8,409 bases of DNA from an uncultured Flavobacteriales bacterium (lineage in GTDB: Bacteria; Bacteroidota; Bacteroidia; Palsa-965). Shown here in pieces: positions 1 through 5,610 of the stretch. The stretch spans positions 1-8,409 of the forward strand of contig CAMLEF010000203.1 of assembly GCA_946478675.1 (NCBI GenBank), read 5' to 3'. The translations under genes and the position numbers were made by a program. Each line of letters starts with the position of its first letter. The stretch's first letter is position 1. The notes under the pieces are model-generated. The model did not search any database. It saw only the letters and a list, made by a program, of their open reading frames with translations, and was not told the origin of the DNA.

Positions 1-1557
1 GCCGCCGGCGCAGAGTGTCGTGGGGCAGCCGGAGAATGCAGCGACAGGAGCAGCGCCGCAGGTGTAATTCACCATCGCGCCCGGTCCGCAAATGTTGGCG
101 ACGATGCTTTTCGACTGCACGTAATTCGCGCCTGAAATATCATTCGCGCTCAGTGAGCGGTTCGATGTGCCGTTCGCAAGCGAATAATGCATGATTTGTC
201 CCGGAGCGATGACATGCCCCAGCTGGTGACCGTGACCGAGCTCGTGCACGGCGACACTTTCGAAATCATATTCGCTGCCGCTCGGAAGCGACGGGCCGTA
301 TTGCCAGGTCAGCGGAGAAATGTTGCTGCCTTCGTCGAAGATGATGTCGAGCTCGTTGACGTACCAGACGATGTTCGGACCGGAAGCGCAACCCGACCAG
401 TAGCTGTAGCATACGCCGAGGATACCAGCGGAAAGCGGTGAGGTATTGTCGAAGCAGATCACGTTGGTGCCGTCGCTCACGGCATCGTTGATGGAAGTGT
501 TCGCGCCGATCGTCCAGTTGATGCCTGTCGTGCAGCGCCAGCTGTCGAAGGCGCGGAGGAAAGCTGCTTTCGCCGAAGCGTTGCCGTCGAATCCGGGGTT
601 CATCTGCCAGGTATAACCGCCGGAACCGTTGTCGTCGATATGATCGGTTTGATAAGCAATGGTTCCCGAACCCGGATCAAACTCGACGTTGAGATGCGCG
701 TAGCTGACGGTAAGCGTAGACGAGCTGGTCGTCGTGGAGCCTTGTGTAACCTGGATCGTGCCGGTGCCTGCCCCGGAAGGAACTTCCACGACGATCTGCG
801 TGTTCGACCAGGATAGGTATTGTGAAGCAAGCGGAGTGATGTACGTTGCGCCGCCGTCATCTGCATTTTTAAATCCTACCGTGCCGGCGCCCTGCGTAGA
901 TCCGAAGCCCGAGCCGGTGATCGTAATCGTCGTGCCTGTGCCTGCTGTAATCGTAGTCGGGGAGAAGCCCGAGATCGAAACGGCCGCGAAGTTCGGGTTG
1001 ATGTGCTGCGTGCTGTGAAAATTGAACGGGCGGATTTCCTGGTAAGAACCGGAAGGATTCACCACGCTGTACACCTGGTTGTCGATATCGGTGTACACGT
1101 TGAACGGATCCGCAGCCGTCTGGTTATCGATGTTGTAGCGGATGAAACCCTGTGCGGAAGCATACGCTTCATATTGCGGAAGCCCGCCGCGTGAAACGAC
1201 ATTGCCTTTTACGTGCTTCACCGTTTCGCAGGTAAAAATGCCGGTCTCGCCGATGCCGGCCTGCAGCGAAGGCTCTACCGTGATCTTGTCGAGACCGACA
1301 GTTCCTCCTTCGCTGAGAATTTCAATGGAGGTTGCAGCTAACGTTCCTTTGAAAATTTTGTAAACCTCCACGGTGCTTGCCGTGTAGATCATGTTGTGGT
1401 AGCTGTTCCAGAAGGAACGTTGCCCGGTCACCTTTCCTTCAATGATCAGGTCGGAAGCGGAGGTGCGCTGTGCAAGTGAAACCGGCACCATGGAGCATTG
1501 TGCCGAAACGGTAAGCCCCGCGAATACGATCAGCAAGGCAAGTAAAAGTTTTTTCAT
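1..1557 (-). CDS. Secreted matrixin-like zinc metalloprotease with IPT/TIG domain, partial (3' end off window)
   Basis: The frame is open for 519 codons from the ATG at 1555-1557 to base 1 with no stop, so the C-terminus lies beyond the left edge. A signal peptide begins MKKLLLALLIVFAG and ends VSA, with predicted cleavage before Gln20. Residues 22-185 form an unassigned N-terminal domain containing a VEVYKIFKG-type strand. Residues 193-286 read as an IPT/TIG immunoglobulin-like domain (GFSPTTITAGTGTTITITG, then GSGFG). Residues 288-485 resemble a matrixin catalytic domain: AFLRAFDSW near 332-340, ELDIIFD near 402-408, zinc site HELGHGHQLGH at 438-448, Met-turn Met456 eight residues after the third His, then a LSANDISGANYV helix. 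From residue 504, APVAAFSGCPTTLCAGG looks like the start of a PKD domain. Inferred role: an exported peptidase, probably type IX-secreted, although the C-terminal sorting domain is not visible. The usual Gly at position 8 of the zinc motif is Gln445. No Shine-Dalgarno sequence precedes the start; the signal peptide fixes it. Confidence 0.88.
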   Translation of the reverse strand, partial: MKKLLLALLIVFAGLTVSAQCSMVPVSLAQRTSASDLIIEGKVTGQRSFWNSYHNMIYTASTVEVYKIFKGTLAATSIEILSEGGTVGLDKITVEPSLQAGIGETGIFTCETVKHVKGNVVSRGGLPQYEAYASAQGFIRYNIDNQTAADPFNVYTDIDNQVYSVVNPSGSYQEIRPFNFHSTQHINPNFAAVSISGFSPTTITAGTGTTITITGSGFGSTQGAGTVGFKNADDGGATYITPLASQYLSWSNTQIVVEVPSGAGTGTIQVTQGSTTTSSSTLTVSYAHLNVEFDPGSGTIAYQTDHIDDNGSGGYTWQMNPGFDGNASAKAAFLRAFDSWRCTTGINWTIGANTSINDAVSDGTNVICFDNTSPLSAGILGVCYSYWSGCASGPNIVWYVNELDIIFDEGSNISPLTWQYGPSLPSGSEYDFESVAVHELGHGHQLGHVIAPGQIMHYSLANGTSNRSLSANDISGANYVQSKSIVANICGPGAMVNYTCGAAPVAAFSGCPTTLCAGG

Positions 1558-1620
1558 TCGAAAGCGGATTAAGCAGATTAGAGAATCTAAGCTACGAAAT
1601 GAGCGCAGAAAAGGTTCCCG

Positions 1621-1648
1621 GGAAAAGTGTTTTCGTGATAACTTTTCC
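1621..1648. repeat. Perfect 8-bp inverted repeat with 12-nt loop
   Basis: GGAAAAGT (1621-1628) and ACTTTTCC (1641-1648) are exact reverse complements separated by 12 bases. The palindrome TTCCCGGGAA (1615-1624) overlaps the left arm. The element lies 64 bases before the protease start and about 150 before the DUF3606 start. It could be an operator or a 5'-UTR hairpin of the protease transcript. There is no T-run, so a terminator is unlikely. Confidence 0.45.
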
Positions 1649-1733
1649 AAAGTGGTAAGGTGCGTTCCCGTAATGGGTAGTGAAATCAACAGAGCGGGGA
1701 AAAATGCGCCGGCGCAATCCGCATGGCTCATCC

Positions 1734-1748
1734 GTTTCCCAATGAAAC
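1734..1748. promoter_or_regulatory. Inverted-repeat motif GTTTC-CCAAT-GAAAC (copy A)
   Basis: Arms GTTTC and GAAAC flank the spacer CCAAT. The same core with one extra base pair per arm occurs at 4273-4289 in the other divergent region, and a related form occurs at 4536-4553. Copy A ends 52 bases before the ATG at 1801. It would fall inside the coding sequence only if translation began at 1723. A regulator-binding site is an inference from recurrence and symmetry; no known regulon was recognised. Confidence 0.4.
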
Positions 1749-1800
1749 TGCGGATGGAACCGAATTTGCTTCTTCCTGGCGAACTGCAAAATCTTCCGCC

Positions 1801-2016
1801 ATGTTAAGAAAACTATTCACCCGCACGCACACGGAAATTCATCCGGAAAACTTTTACGAACTGCAATACTGGGCGCGTAAGCTCCGCGTTTCCGTTCGCG
1901 ATCTCAACGAAGCCATCATCGATACCGGCAGCGTGGATATCGACGTGCTTCGCCGGCAGCTCGACAGCCGCAGACGTTTCAACCCGTTTTCATTTTTTCT
2001 CAAACGCACGGCCTGA
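1801..2016 (+). CDS. Small DUF3606-like protein
   Basis: This 71-residue basic protein has the core of the DUF3606 family: near residues 15-53, HPENFYELQYWARKLRVS is followed by DLNEAIIDTGS and then DVLRRQL. The YW-x(5)-VS-x(2)-L-x(2)-A pattern matches these short helical proteins, which are common in environmental bacteria and whose function is unknown. The tail after residue 56 is Arg/Phe-rich. The ATG at 1801 is preferred because it gives a protein of the usual short size and leaves the inverted-repeat motif at 1734-1748 non-coding. An in-frame ATG at 1723 would add 26 residues with no family resemblance. The stop is six bases before the FAD oxidoreductase start, so the two genes are probably co-transcribed. 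Family assignment is by remembered pattern, not by search. Confidence 0.72.
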   Translation: MLRKLFTRTHTEIHPENFYELQYWARKLRVSVRDLNEAIIDTGSVDIDVLRRQLDSRRRFNPFSFFLKRTA

Positions 2017-2022
2017 CCGCGC

Positions 2023-3225
2023 ATGGACCTGACCGGCGGATATCCGTATTGGTTGCTGAAAACCGGTTTGCCGCACACGTATTCCCGCTTGCTGAAGGAC
2101 ACTTCGACGGAAGTCGTTGTGCTCGGCGCGGGAATTTCGGGCGCGCTGGCGGCGTATGCGCTGCAATCGGCCGGGATGCAATGCCTGCTCGTGGATGCGC
2201 GGGTCGCGGGAATGGGAAGCACGTGCGCGAGCACTTCGCTGCTGCAGTACGAGCTCGATCTTCCGCTGCACAAGCTCATTAAGCAGATCGGTTTCGAAAA
2301 AGCCAATCGTGTCTGGCAGCTGAACAGCGAAGCGATCGATCACCTGGAGAAAATTTCGGAAGTCGTCGGCAACAAGGATTTCTCCCGCACGGGAAGCCTG
2401 CTGTTCGCTGCGAAGTATGCGCACCTGCCGAAGCTGCGCGCGGAATTCATCGCAAGGAAAGAAGCGAATTTCAAGGTGCGCCTGCTGACGGAAAACGAGA
2501 TCGGTGAGCAGTACGGACTTGCTTCTCCGCTCGCCATTTTTTCAGAACAGGGCGCCTGCACCAATGCGTATGCGCTTACACATGCTATTTTACAATACCT
2601 CTTGTCCAGGGGAACGGAAGTGTACGACCGCACGCCCGTTACGCGGATCGAAAGCGATGAACATGCGGTGCAGTTCACGACGATGAACGGTCATCGCATT
2701 CGTGCGAAGTATGTCGTGCATTGCACCGGTTACGAATCGTTGCAGTACCTGCCTCCGCAAATCGCAAAGCTGCGCTCGACGTATGCTTCCGCTTCTGTGC
2801 CGTTGACGGAAGAACGCAAGCTCTGGCCGAATAAAGCGATGCTCTGGAATACCGACGATCCGTATCTCTACTTGCGGCAAACCGATGACGGAAGAATCCT
2901 CGCCGGCGGTTGCGATGACCCGTTCTACAACCCGGCCTCGCGCGACCGTTTGCTCGGACAAAGAATTGCGCAGCTCACCCGGAAAGTAAACGCGCTTTTC
3001 GGAGAACCGTTATTCGAACCCGAATTCAGCTGGGCCGGAACGTTTGCGATAACGGAAGATTCGCTGCCGTACATCGGAACCTTCGACGGTATTTCCCGCA
3101 GCTATTTCTCATTGGGTTTCGGGGGAAACGGCATCACCTTCGCAACCATCGCTGCAGATTTGATTGTGAAAATGATCCGGGACGAAAAAGATCCGGATAC
3201 AGCGTTGTTCTCCTTTACGCGATAA
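2023..3225 (+). CDS. FAD-dependent oxidoreductase (DAO family)
   Basis: This 400-residue protein shows the DAO (D-amino-acid oxidase-like) flavoprotein layout. An N-terminal Rossmann strand-turn-helix carries GAGISG at 35-40, followed by the ribose-binding acid Asp58 in LLVDAR. STCASTSLLQYELD at 66-79 is characteristic of a Bacteroidota subgroup of these oxidoreductases. A second strand, VVHCTG, lies at 231-236. RILAGGCDD at 291-299 and the C-terminal WAGTFAITEDSLPYIG and GFGGNG (365-370) motifs close the FAD site. It would oxidise an amine or amino-acid-like substrate with FAD; the substrate cannot be read from sequence. There is no signal peptide, so it is probably cytoplasmic. The start lies six bases after the DUF3606 stop, and transcription probably ends at the hairpin at 3243-3278. 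The nearest alternative families are glycine or gamma-glutamylputrescine oxidases. Confidence 0.85.
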   Translation: MDLTGGYPYWLLKTGLPHTYSRLLKDTSTEVVVLGAGISGALAAYALQSAGMQCLLVDARVAGMGSTCASTSLLQYELDLPLHKLIKQIGFEKANRVWQLNSEAIDHLEKISEVVGNKDFSRTGSLLFAAKYAHLPKLRAEFIARKEANFKVRLLTENEIGEQYGLASPLAIFSEQGACTNAYALTHAILQYLLSRGTEVYDRTPVTRIESDEHAVQFTTMNGHRIRAKYVVHCTGYESLQYLPPQIAKLRSTYASASVPLTEERKLWPNKAMLWNTDDPYLYLRQTDDGRILAGGCDDPFYNPASRDRLLGQRIAQLTRKVNALFGEPLFEPEFSWAGTFAITEDSLPYIGTFDGISRSYFSLGFGGNGITFATIAADLIVKMIRDEKDPDTALFSFTR

Positions 3226-3242
3226 GAAATTTAAAATGATGA

Positions 3243-3278
3243 GGCGGAGACGTTATGTCTTAACACAACGGCTCCGCC
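3243..3278. terminator. Bidirectional hairpin terminator between convergent genes
   Basis: GGCGGAG (3243-3249) pairs with CTCCGCC (3272-3278). Inside, after an A/G mismatch, CGTT pairs with AACG and TGT with ACA, with an A/C mismatch between them. This leaves a CTTA tetraloop at 3259-3262. The hairpin sits 17 bases after the FAD oxidoreductase stop and beyond the 3' end of the convergent SDR gene. Plus-strand T-richness downstream is weak (CTTCTC). The minus-strand side is followed by ATTTTAAATTT, so termination may be better in that direction. Confidence 0.7.
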
Positions 3279-3339
3279 CTTCTCAACCTAAACAAGCAAA
3301 AATCATTCTCATTCCAAAACAAAAACTCAATTCCAACAT

Positions 3340-3374
3340 TGAACGTTGAACCTTAAACGTTGAACCCTGAACTA
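3340..3374. repeat. Five tandem heptamers, consensus TGAACNT
   Basis: Five consecutive 7-base units read TGAACGT, TGAACCT, TAAACGT, TGAACCC and TGAACTA, each sharing the register T-(G/A)-AAC. The last unit contains the stop codon of the SDR gene (CTA on the plus strand at 3372-3374). On the transcribed minus strand the array is the first part of the SDR 3' untranslated region. An 11-base direct repeat AACGTTGAACC (3342-3352 and 3356-3366) is part of it. Confidence 0.65.
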
Positions 3375-4241
3375 ACCATTGACGACTTCACCGCCATTCG
3401 GATGCAGCACCTGGCCGGTCATGAAAGACGATTCTTCGCCGGCGAGAAAAAGATAACACGGCGCAATCTCGGAAGGCTGTGCGGCCCGTCCCATCGGTGA
3501 ATCGCTGCCGAACGTTTTCACTTGTTTTTTATCCATGCTCGAGACGATGAGTGGCGTCCACACCGGCCCCGGCGCAACGGCATTCACGCGGATGTTCTTT
3601 TTGATCAGCGATGCCGAGAGCGCGCGCGTGAACGAGACGATGGCGCCTTTGGTAGCGGAGTAATCGAGCAGGTGAGCGCTGCCGCGGTACGCCGTCACAC
3701 TGGCGGTGTTGATGATACTGCCGCCTTCGGGCATATACGGCAACACGGCCTGCACGAAATGAAACATCGCGAAGACATTCACCGCAAAAGTTTTCTCCAA
3801 CTGCTCGCGTGAAATTTCCGTGATGGAATCTTTCGGAATGTGCATCCCCGCGTTGTTCACCAATATGTCGATCTGGTGAAACGTTTTGCCTGCTTTCTCC
3901 ACCGCGTGCAAACACTGTTTTTCATTGCTGATATCGCCGGGAATCAGCAGGCAGCGGTGGCCGTACGCCTGTATGTAGTCGCGCGTGACTTTCGCGTCCT
4001 TCGTTTCTTCTTTGAGGTGGCAGATGGCCACGTCGGCGCCATGAATGGCAAAAGCGATCGCTACTGCGCGGCCGATCCCGCTGTCGCCACCGGTGATCAG
4101 TGCGACTTTTCCTTCCAGCTTGCGGCCCGGGCCGATTCCGTGCGGTTCGAACAGCGGACGTTCTTCCATCCGTTCTTCCAGTCCCGGGCGACGCTGCAGC
4201 CGGTCGGCGTGGATCTTTCGTTTCGGTTGTCCTTTTTGCAT
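3372..4241 (-). CDS. Short-chain dehydrogenase/reductase, general stress protein 39 type
   Basis: This 289-residue classical SDR has an NAD(P)-binding motif TGGDSGIG at 50-57, NNAG at 129-132, and a complete catalytic tetrad Asn155, Ser181, Tyr194 and Lys198 (YSATK). It ends with MTGQVLHPNGG, the usual C-terminal loop. The charged N-terminal extension of about 42 residues, with a PGLEERMEERP segment before KLEGKVALITGG, is typical of the group containing Bacillus GSP39/YdaD-YhdF and E. coli YghA, whose physiological substrates are not settled. The protein is cytoplasmic. No hydrophobic leader is present, and the ATG at 4239-4241 gives the full family length. It is convergent with the FAD oxidoreductase and divergent from the small membrane peptide, with the inverted-repeat motif 31 bases upstream of its start. 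A stress-response role is inferred from family and neighbours. Confidence 0.88.
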   Translation of the reverse strand: MQKGQPKRKIHADRLQRRPGLEERMEERPLFEPHGIGPGRKLEGKVALITGGDSGIGRAVAIAFAIHGADVAICHLKEETKDAKVTRDYIQAYGHRCLLIPGDISNEKQCLHAVEKAGKTFHQIDILVNNAGMHIPKDSITEISREQLEKTFAVNVFAMFHFVQAVLPYMPEGGSIINTASVTAYRGSAHLLDYSATKGAIVSFTRALSASLIKKNIRVNAVAPGPVWTPLIVSSMDKKQVKTFGSDSPMGRAAQPSEIAPCYLFLAGEESSFMTGQVLHPNGGEVVNG

Positions 4242-4272
4242 GCCTCATCCGCGTAAAAAACAATGCCATGCT

Positions 4273-4289
4273 GTTTTCCCAATGAAAAC
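4273..4289. promoter_or_regulatory. Inverted-repeat motif GTTTTC-CCAAT-GAAAAC (copy B)
   Basis: Six-base arms GTTTTC and GAAAAC are exact reverse complements around CCAAT. The core TTTCCCAATGAAA is identical to that at 1735-1747. The site is 31 bases upstream of the SDR start (minus) and 88 bases upstream of the small membrane peptide (plus), so it could control either. A shared operator in two divergent regions next to stress-type genes is the simplest reading, but no regulator is encoded in the window. Confidence 0.45.
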
Positions 4290-4301
4290 GCAGGAAGAAG
4301 T

Positions 4302-4335
4302 GTGGAAAACTGTGGAATTTGTGGAGCATCGTGGA
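4302..4335 (+). repeat. Four GTGGA units spaced 9-10 bp
   Basis: GTGGA begins at 4302, 4312, 4321 and 4331, giving spacings of 10, 9 and 10 bases; three of the units extend to GTGGAA. The spacing is close to one helical turn, so the units face one side of the DNA. They lie 31 bases before the candidate -7 box of the 41-aa peptide gene. Function is unknown; activator half-sites or a slipped short repeat are both possible. Confidence 0.4.
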
Positions 4336-4365
4336 ATTTTGAGGAAGCCGGTATACGGGATTTTC

Positions 4366-4373
4366 TACTTTTA
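4366..4373 (+). promoter_or_regulatory. Candidate Bacteroidota -7 box for the 41-aa peptide gene
   Basis: TACTTTTA matches TAnnTTTG at five of its six fixed positions. It ends four bases before the ATG at 4378, so transcription would begin at or very near the start codon. The only TTG upstream (4339-4341) is 24 bases away, longer than the usual spacing of about 19, which weakens the call. Confidence 0.3.
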
Positions 4374-4377
4374 GCGT

Positions 4378-4503
4378 ATGGAACTCGTAACACCTTCTCC
4401 CGGATTGATCATCTGGCTGATCGTTTCCGCATTAGGACTCGCAGCGCTCATTGGCCTCGTCATCTGGCTGATCGTTCGCTACATGAAGAAAAACGGATTA
4501 TAA
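4378..4503 (+). CDS. 41-residue single-pass membrane peptide
   Basis: The ORF encodes MELVTPSPG, then a hydrophobic stretch of about 24 residues (10-33), then the basic tail RYMKKNGL. This gives one membrane helix with the C-terminus predicted inside by the positive-inside rule. IWLIV occurs twice (12-16 and 29-33). It is encoded by an exact 17-base duplication, TCATCTGGCTGATCGTT, at 4409-4425 and 4460-4476, 51 bases (17 codons) apart. The TAA stop adjoins a strong terminator, and a -7-like box lies just upstream, which supports a real short gene. The opening MELVTPSPGLI resembles from memory the N-terminus of some Bacteroidota ATP-synthase b subunits, but the stalk is absent. Function is unknown; I recognise no family. 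Confidence 0.6.
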   Translation: MELVTPSPGLIIWLIVSALGLAALIGLVIWLIVRYMKKNGL

Positions 4504-4505
4504 AA

Positions 4506-4540
4506 AAAGCTGCGCCCATACAGACGCAGCTTTCGTTTTT
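4506..4540. terminator. Bidirectional Rho-independent terminator
   Basis: AAAGCTGCG (4506-4514) and CGCAGCTTT (4525-4533) are perfect 9-bp arms around a 10-base loop. On the plus strand TTTTT follows at 4536-4540. On the minus strand the A-run at 4502-4508 becomes a T-tail. It terminates the 41-aa peptide gene, whose stop is at 4501-4503, and the converging korAB operon, whose stop is at 4555-4557. Confidence 0.88.
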
Positions 4541-4553
4541 CATTGGTGAAAAA
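4536..4553. repeat. Inverted repeat TTTTTCA-TTGG-TGAAAAA (copy C, related motif)
   Basis: Perfect 7-bp arms surround TTGG. Read as its reverse complement it gives TTTTC-ACCAAT-GAAAA, the core of copies A and B with one inserted A. It starts in the terminator T-run and ends two bases before the korB stop codon. Its convergent 3' position argues against an operator. It may be part of the termination region or a chance match. Confidence 0.3.
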
Positions 4554-4554
4554 T

Positions 4555-5607
4555 CTATCGCAATCCCTTGTTGATCTCCGCCAGCATTTCCGAGCCGGGA
4601 CAAAGCTCCGTTTCGCTCAATGAATTCAACGGCTTGTCGGAGGTGCGGATGAGCGTGTGCAGATCGGGCGTGCCTTCGTTGATGTAGAGCAGGCCGGTGA
4701 GAATCTCGTTTTTCTCACGCGCTTTGTACAGCGCATTCATCGCCGACAAACGATCGTTCGGGTTCCATTCCTGCGAAAGCTTGTTCAGGTTCAGATAAGT
4801 GCCGTCGTGCATCTTGATCGGCTGCACGGTTCCTTCACCATAGCTCGTCGTGATCACTTCCTGCTCGGGAATGAAATCGACGTGCGAGGTGGCGGCCGTG
4901 TGTTCGCGCACATAGCTGTACGATTTCGTCGAGCCGGCGTTGTTGTTGAACGTGACGCAGGGCGAAATCACGTTGATGAACGCGAAGCCCTGGTGTTTCA
5001 TTGCGGCTTTGATCAGCGGCACGAGCTGCGATTTGTCGCCGGAAAAACTTTGTGCGACGAACGAAGCGCCGAGTTCCAGCGCCAGTGAGGAAAGGTCGAT
5101 TGCCTGGAACAAATTCACGTTGCCGGATTTGTTCTTCGAGCCTTCGTCGGCCGTTGCGGAATCCTGGCCTTTGGTGAGACCGTAGCAACCGTTGTTCATC
5201 ACGATGTACACCATGTTCAGGTTGCGGCGGATCGCATGCACGAACTGGCCCATGCCGATCGAAGCCGTGTCGCCGTCGCCGGAAACACCGAAGTAAATGA
5301 GATCGCGGTTCGCGAGGTACGCGCCGGTCGCAACAGACGGCATGCGGCCGTGCACGGAGTTAAAGCCATGCGAATTGCTGAGGAAATACGCCGGCGTTTT
5401 CGACGAGCAGCCGATGCCGGACATTTTCGCAAGACGATGCGGTTCGATGTTCGATTCGAAGCACGACTGCACGATGGCAGCGCTGATGGAGTCGTGGCCA
5501 CAACCGGCACAGAGCGTTGACAACGCGCCTTCGTAGTAGCTCATCGTATAGCCGAGCTGGTTCTTCGGCAGCTGCGGGTGACGGAATTTCGGGCGGATGT
5601 AAGACAT
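4555..5607 (-). CDS. korB: 2-oxoacid:ferredoxin oxidoreductase, beta subunit (TPP-binding)
   Basis: This 350-residue subunit carries the thiamine-diphosphate site, GDGDTASIG at 110-118 followed by NNGCYGLTKGQ at 138-148. It has four conserved cysteines able to hold one 4Fe-4S cluster: Cys33 and Cys36 in CAGCGH, Cys67 in GIGCSSK and Cys216 in ISPCVTFNNN. With the alpha/gamma partner it catalyses CoA-dependent oxidative decarboxylation of a 2-oxoacid, passing electrons to a low-potential acceptor. 2-Oxoglutarate is the usual assignment for this two-subunit architecture, but specificity for 2-oxoglutarate, pyruvate or branched-chain acids cannot be proven here. LCAGCGH replaces the more common WCPGCGH, as in one KorB subclade. 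The start is three bases after the korA stop, so the genes are translationally coupled. The C-terminal extension beyond residue 300 has no recognised motif. Confidence 0.9.
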   Translation of the reverse strand: MSYIRPKFRHPQLPKNQLGYTMSYYEGALSTLCAGCGHDSISAAIVQSCFESNIEPHRLAKMSGIGCSSKTPAYFLSNSHGFNSVHGRMPSVATGAYLANRDLIYFGVSGDGDTASIGMGQFVHAIRRNLNMVYIVMNNGCYGLTKGQDSATADEGSKNKSGNVNLFQAIDLSSLALELGASFVAQSFSGDKSQLVPLIKAAMKHQGFAFINVISPCVTFNNNAGSTKSYSYVREHTAATSHVDFIPEQEVITTSYGEGTVQPIKMHDGTYLNLNKLSQEWNPNDRLSAMNALYKAREKNEILTGLLYINEGTPDLHTLIRTSDKPLNSLSETELCPGSEMLAEINKGLR

Positions 5608-5610
5608 GGC

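Larger units (their letters stand above)
1558..1800. other. Divergent intergenic region
   Basis: This 243-bp stretch lies between the start of the minus-strand metalloprotease and the preferred start of the plus-strand DUF3606 gene, so it should carry promoters for both. It holds a 10-bp palindrome TTCCCGGGAA (1615-1624), an 8-bp inverted repeat (1621-1648) and the GTTTCCCAATGAAAC motif (1734-1748). A weak match to the Bacteroidota -7 box (TAGCTTAG on the minus strand, 1587-1594) lies about 30 bases before the protease start, but it has no obvious TTG partner at -33. No RNA gene or additional convincing ORF is visible. Confidence 0.6.

Noticed and set aside
1639..1646. TAACTTTT as a Bacteroidota -7 promoter box on the plus strand
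   Set aside because: It lies inside the right arm of the inverted repeat, lacks a TTG partner at suitable distance, and is about 155 bases from the nearest plus-strand start.
1723..1800. Longer start for the DUF3606 gene at 1723
   Set aside because: The extra 26 residues have no family resemblance and overlap the recurrent inverted-repeat motif. The ATG at 1801 gives the usual size. It is not fully excluded.
1442..1807. Plus-strand ORF of 121 codons spanning the protease start and the intergenic region
   Set aside because: Its first part is antisense to the signal peptide of the protease and the rest crosses intergenic DNA out of frame with the DUF3606 gene. The composition is not protein-like.
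4378..4503. Reading the 41-aa peptide as a truncated ATP-synthase b subunit
   Set aside because: Only the first dozen residues resemble it. There is no stalk, no neighbouring atp gene, and a proper stop and terminator follow.
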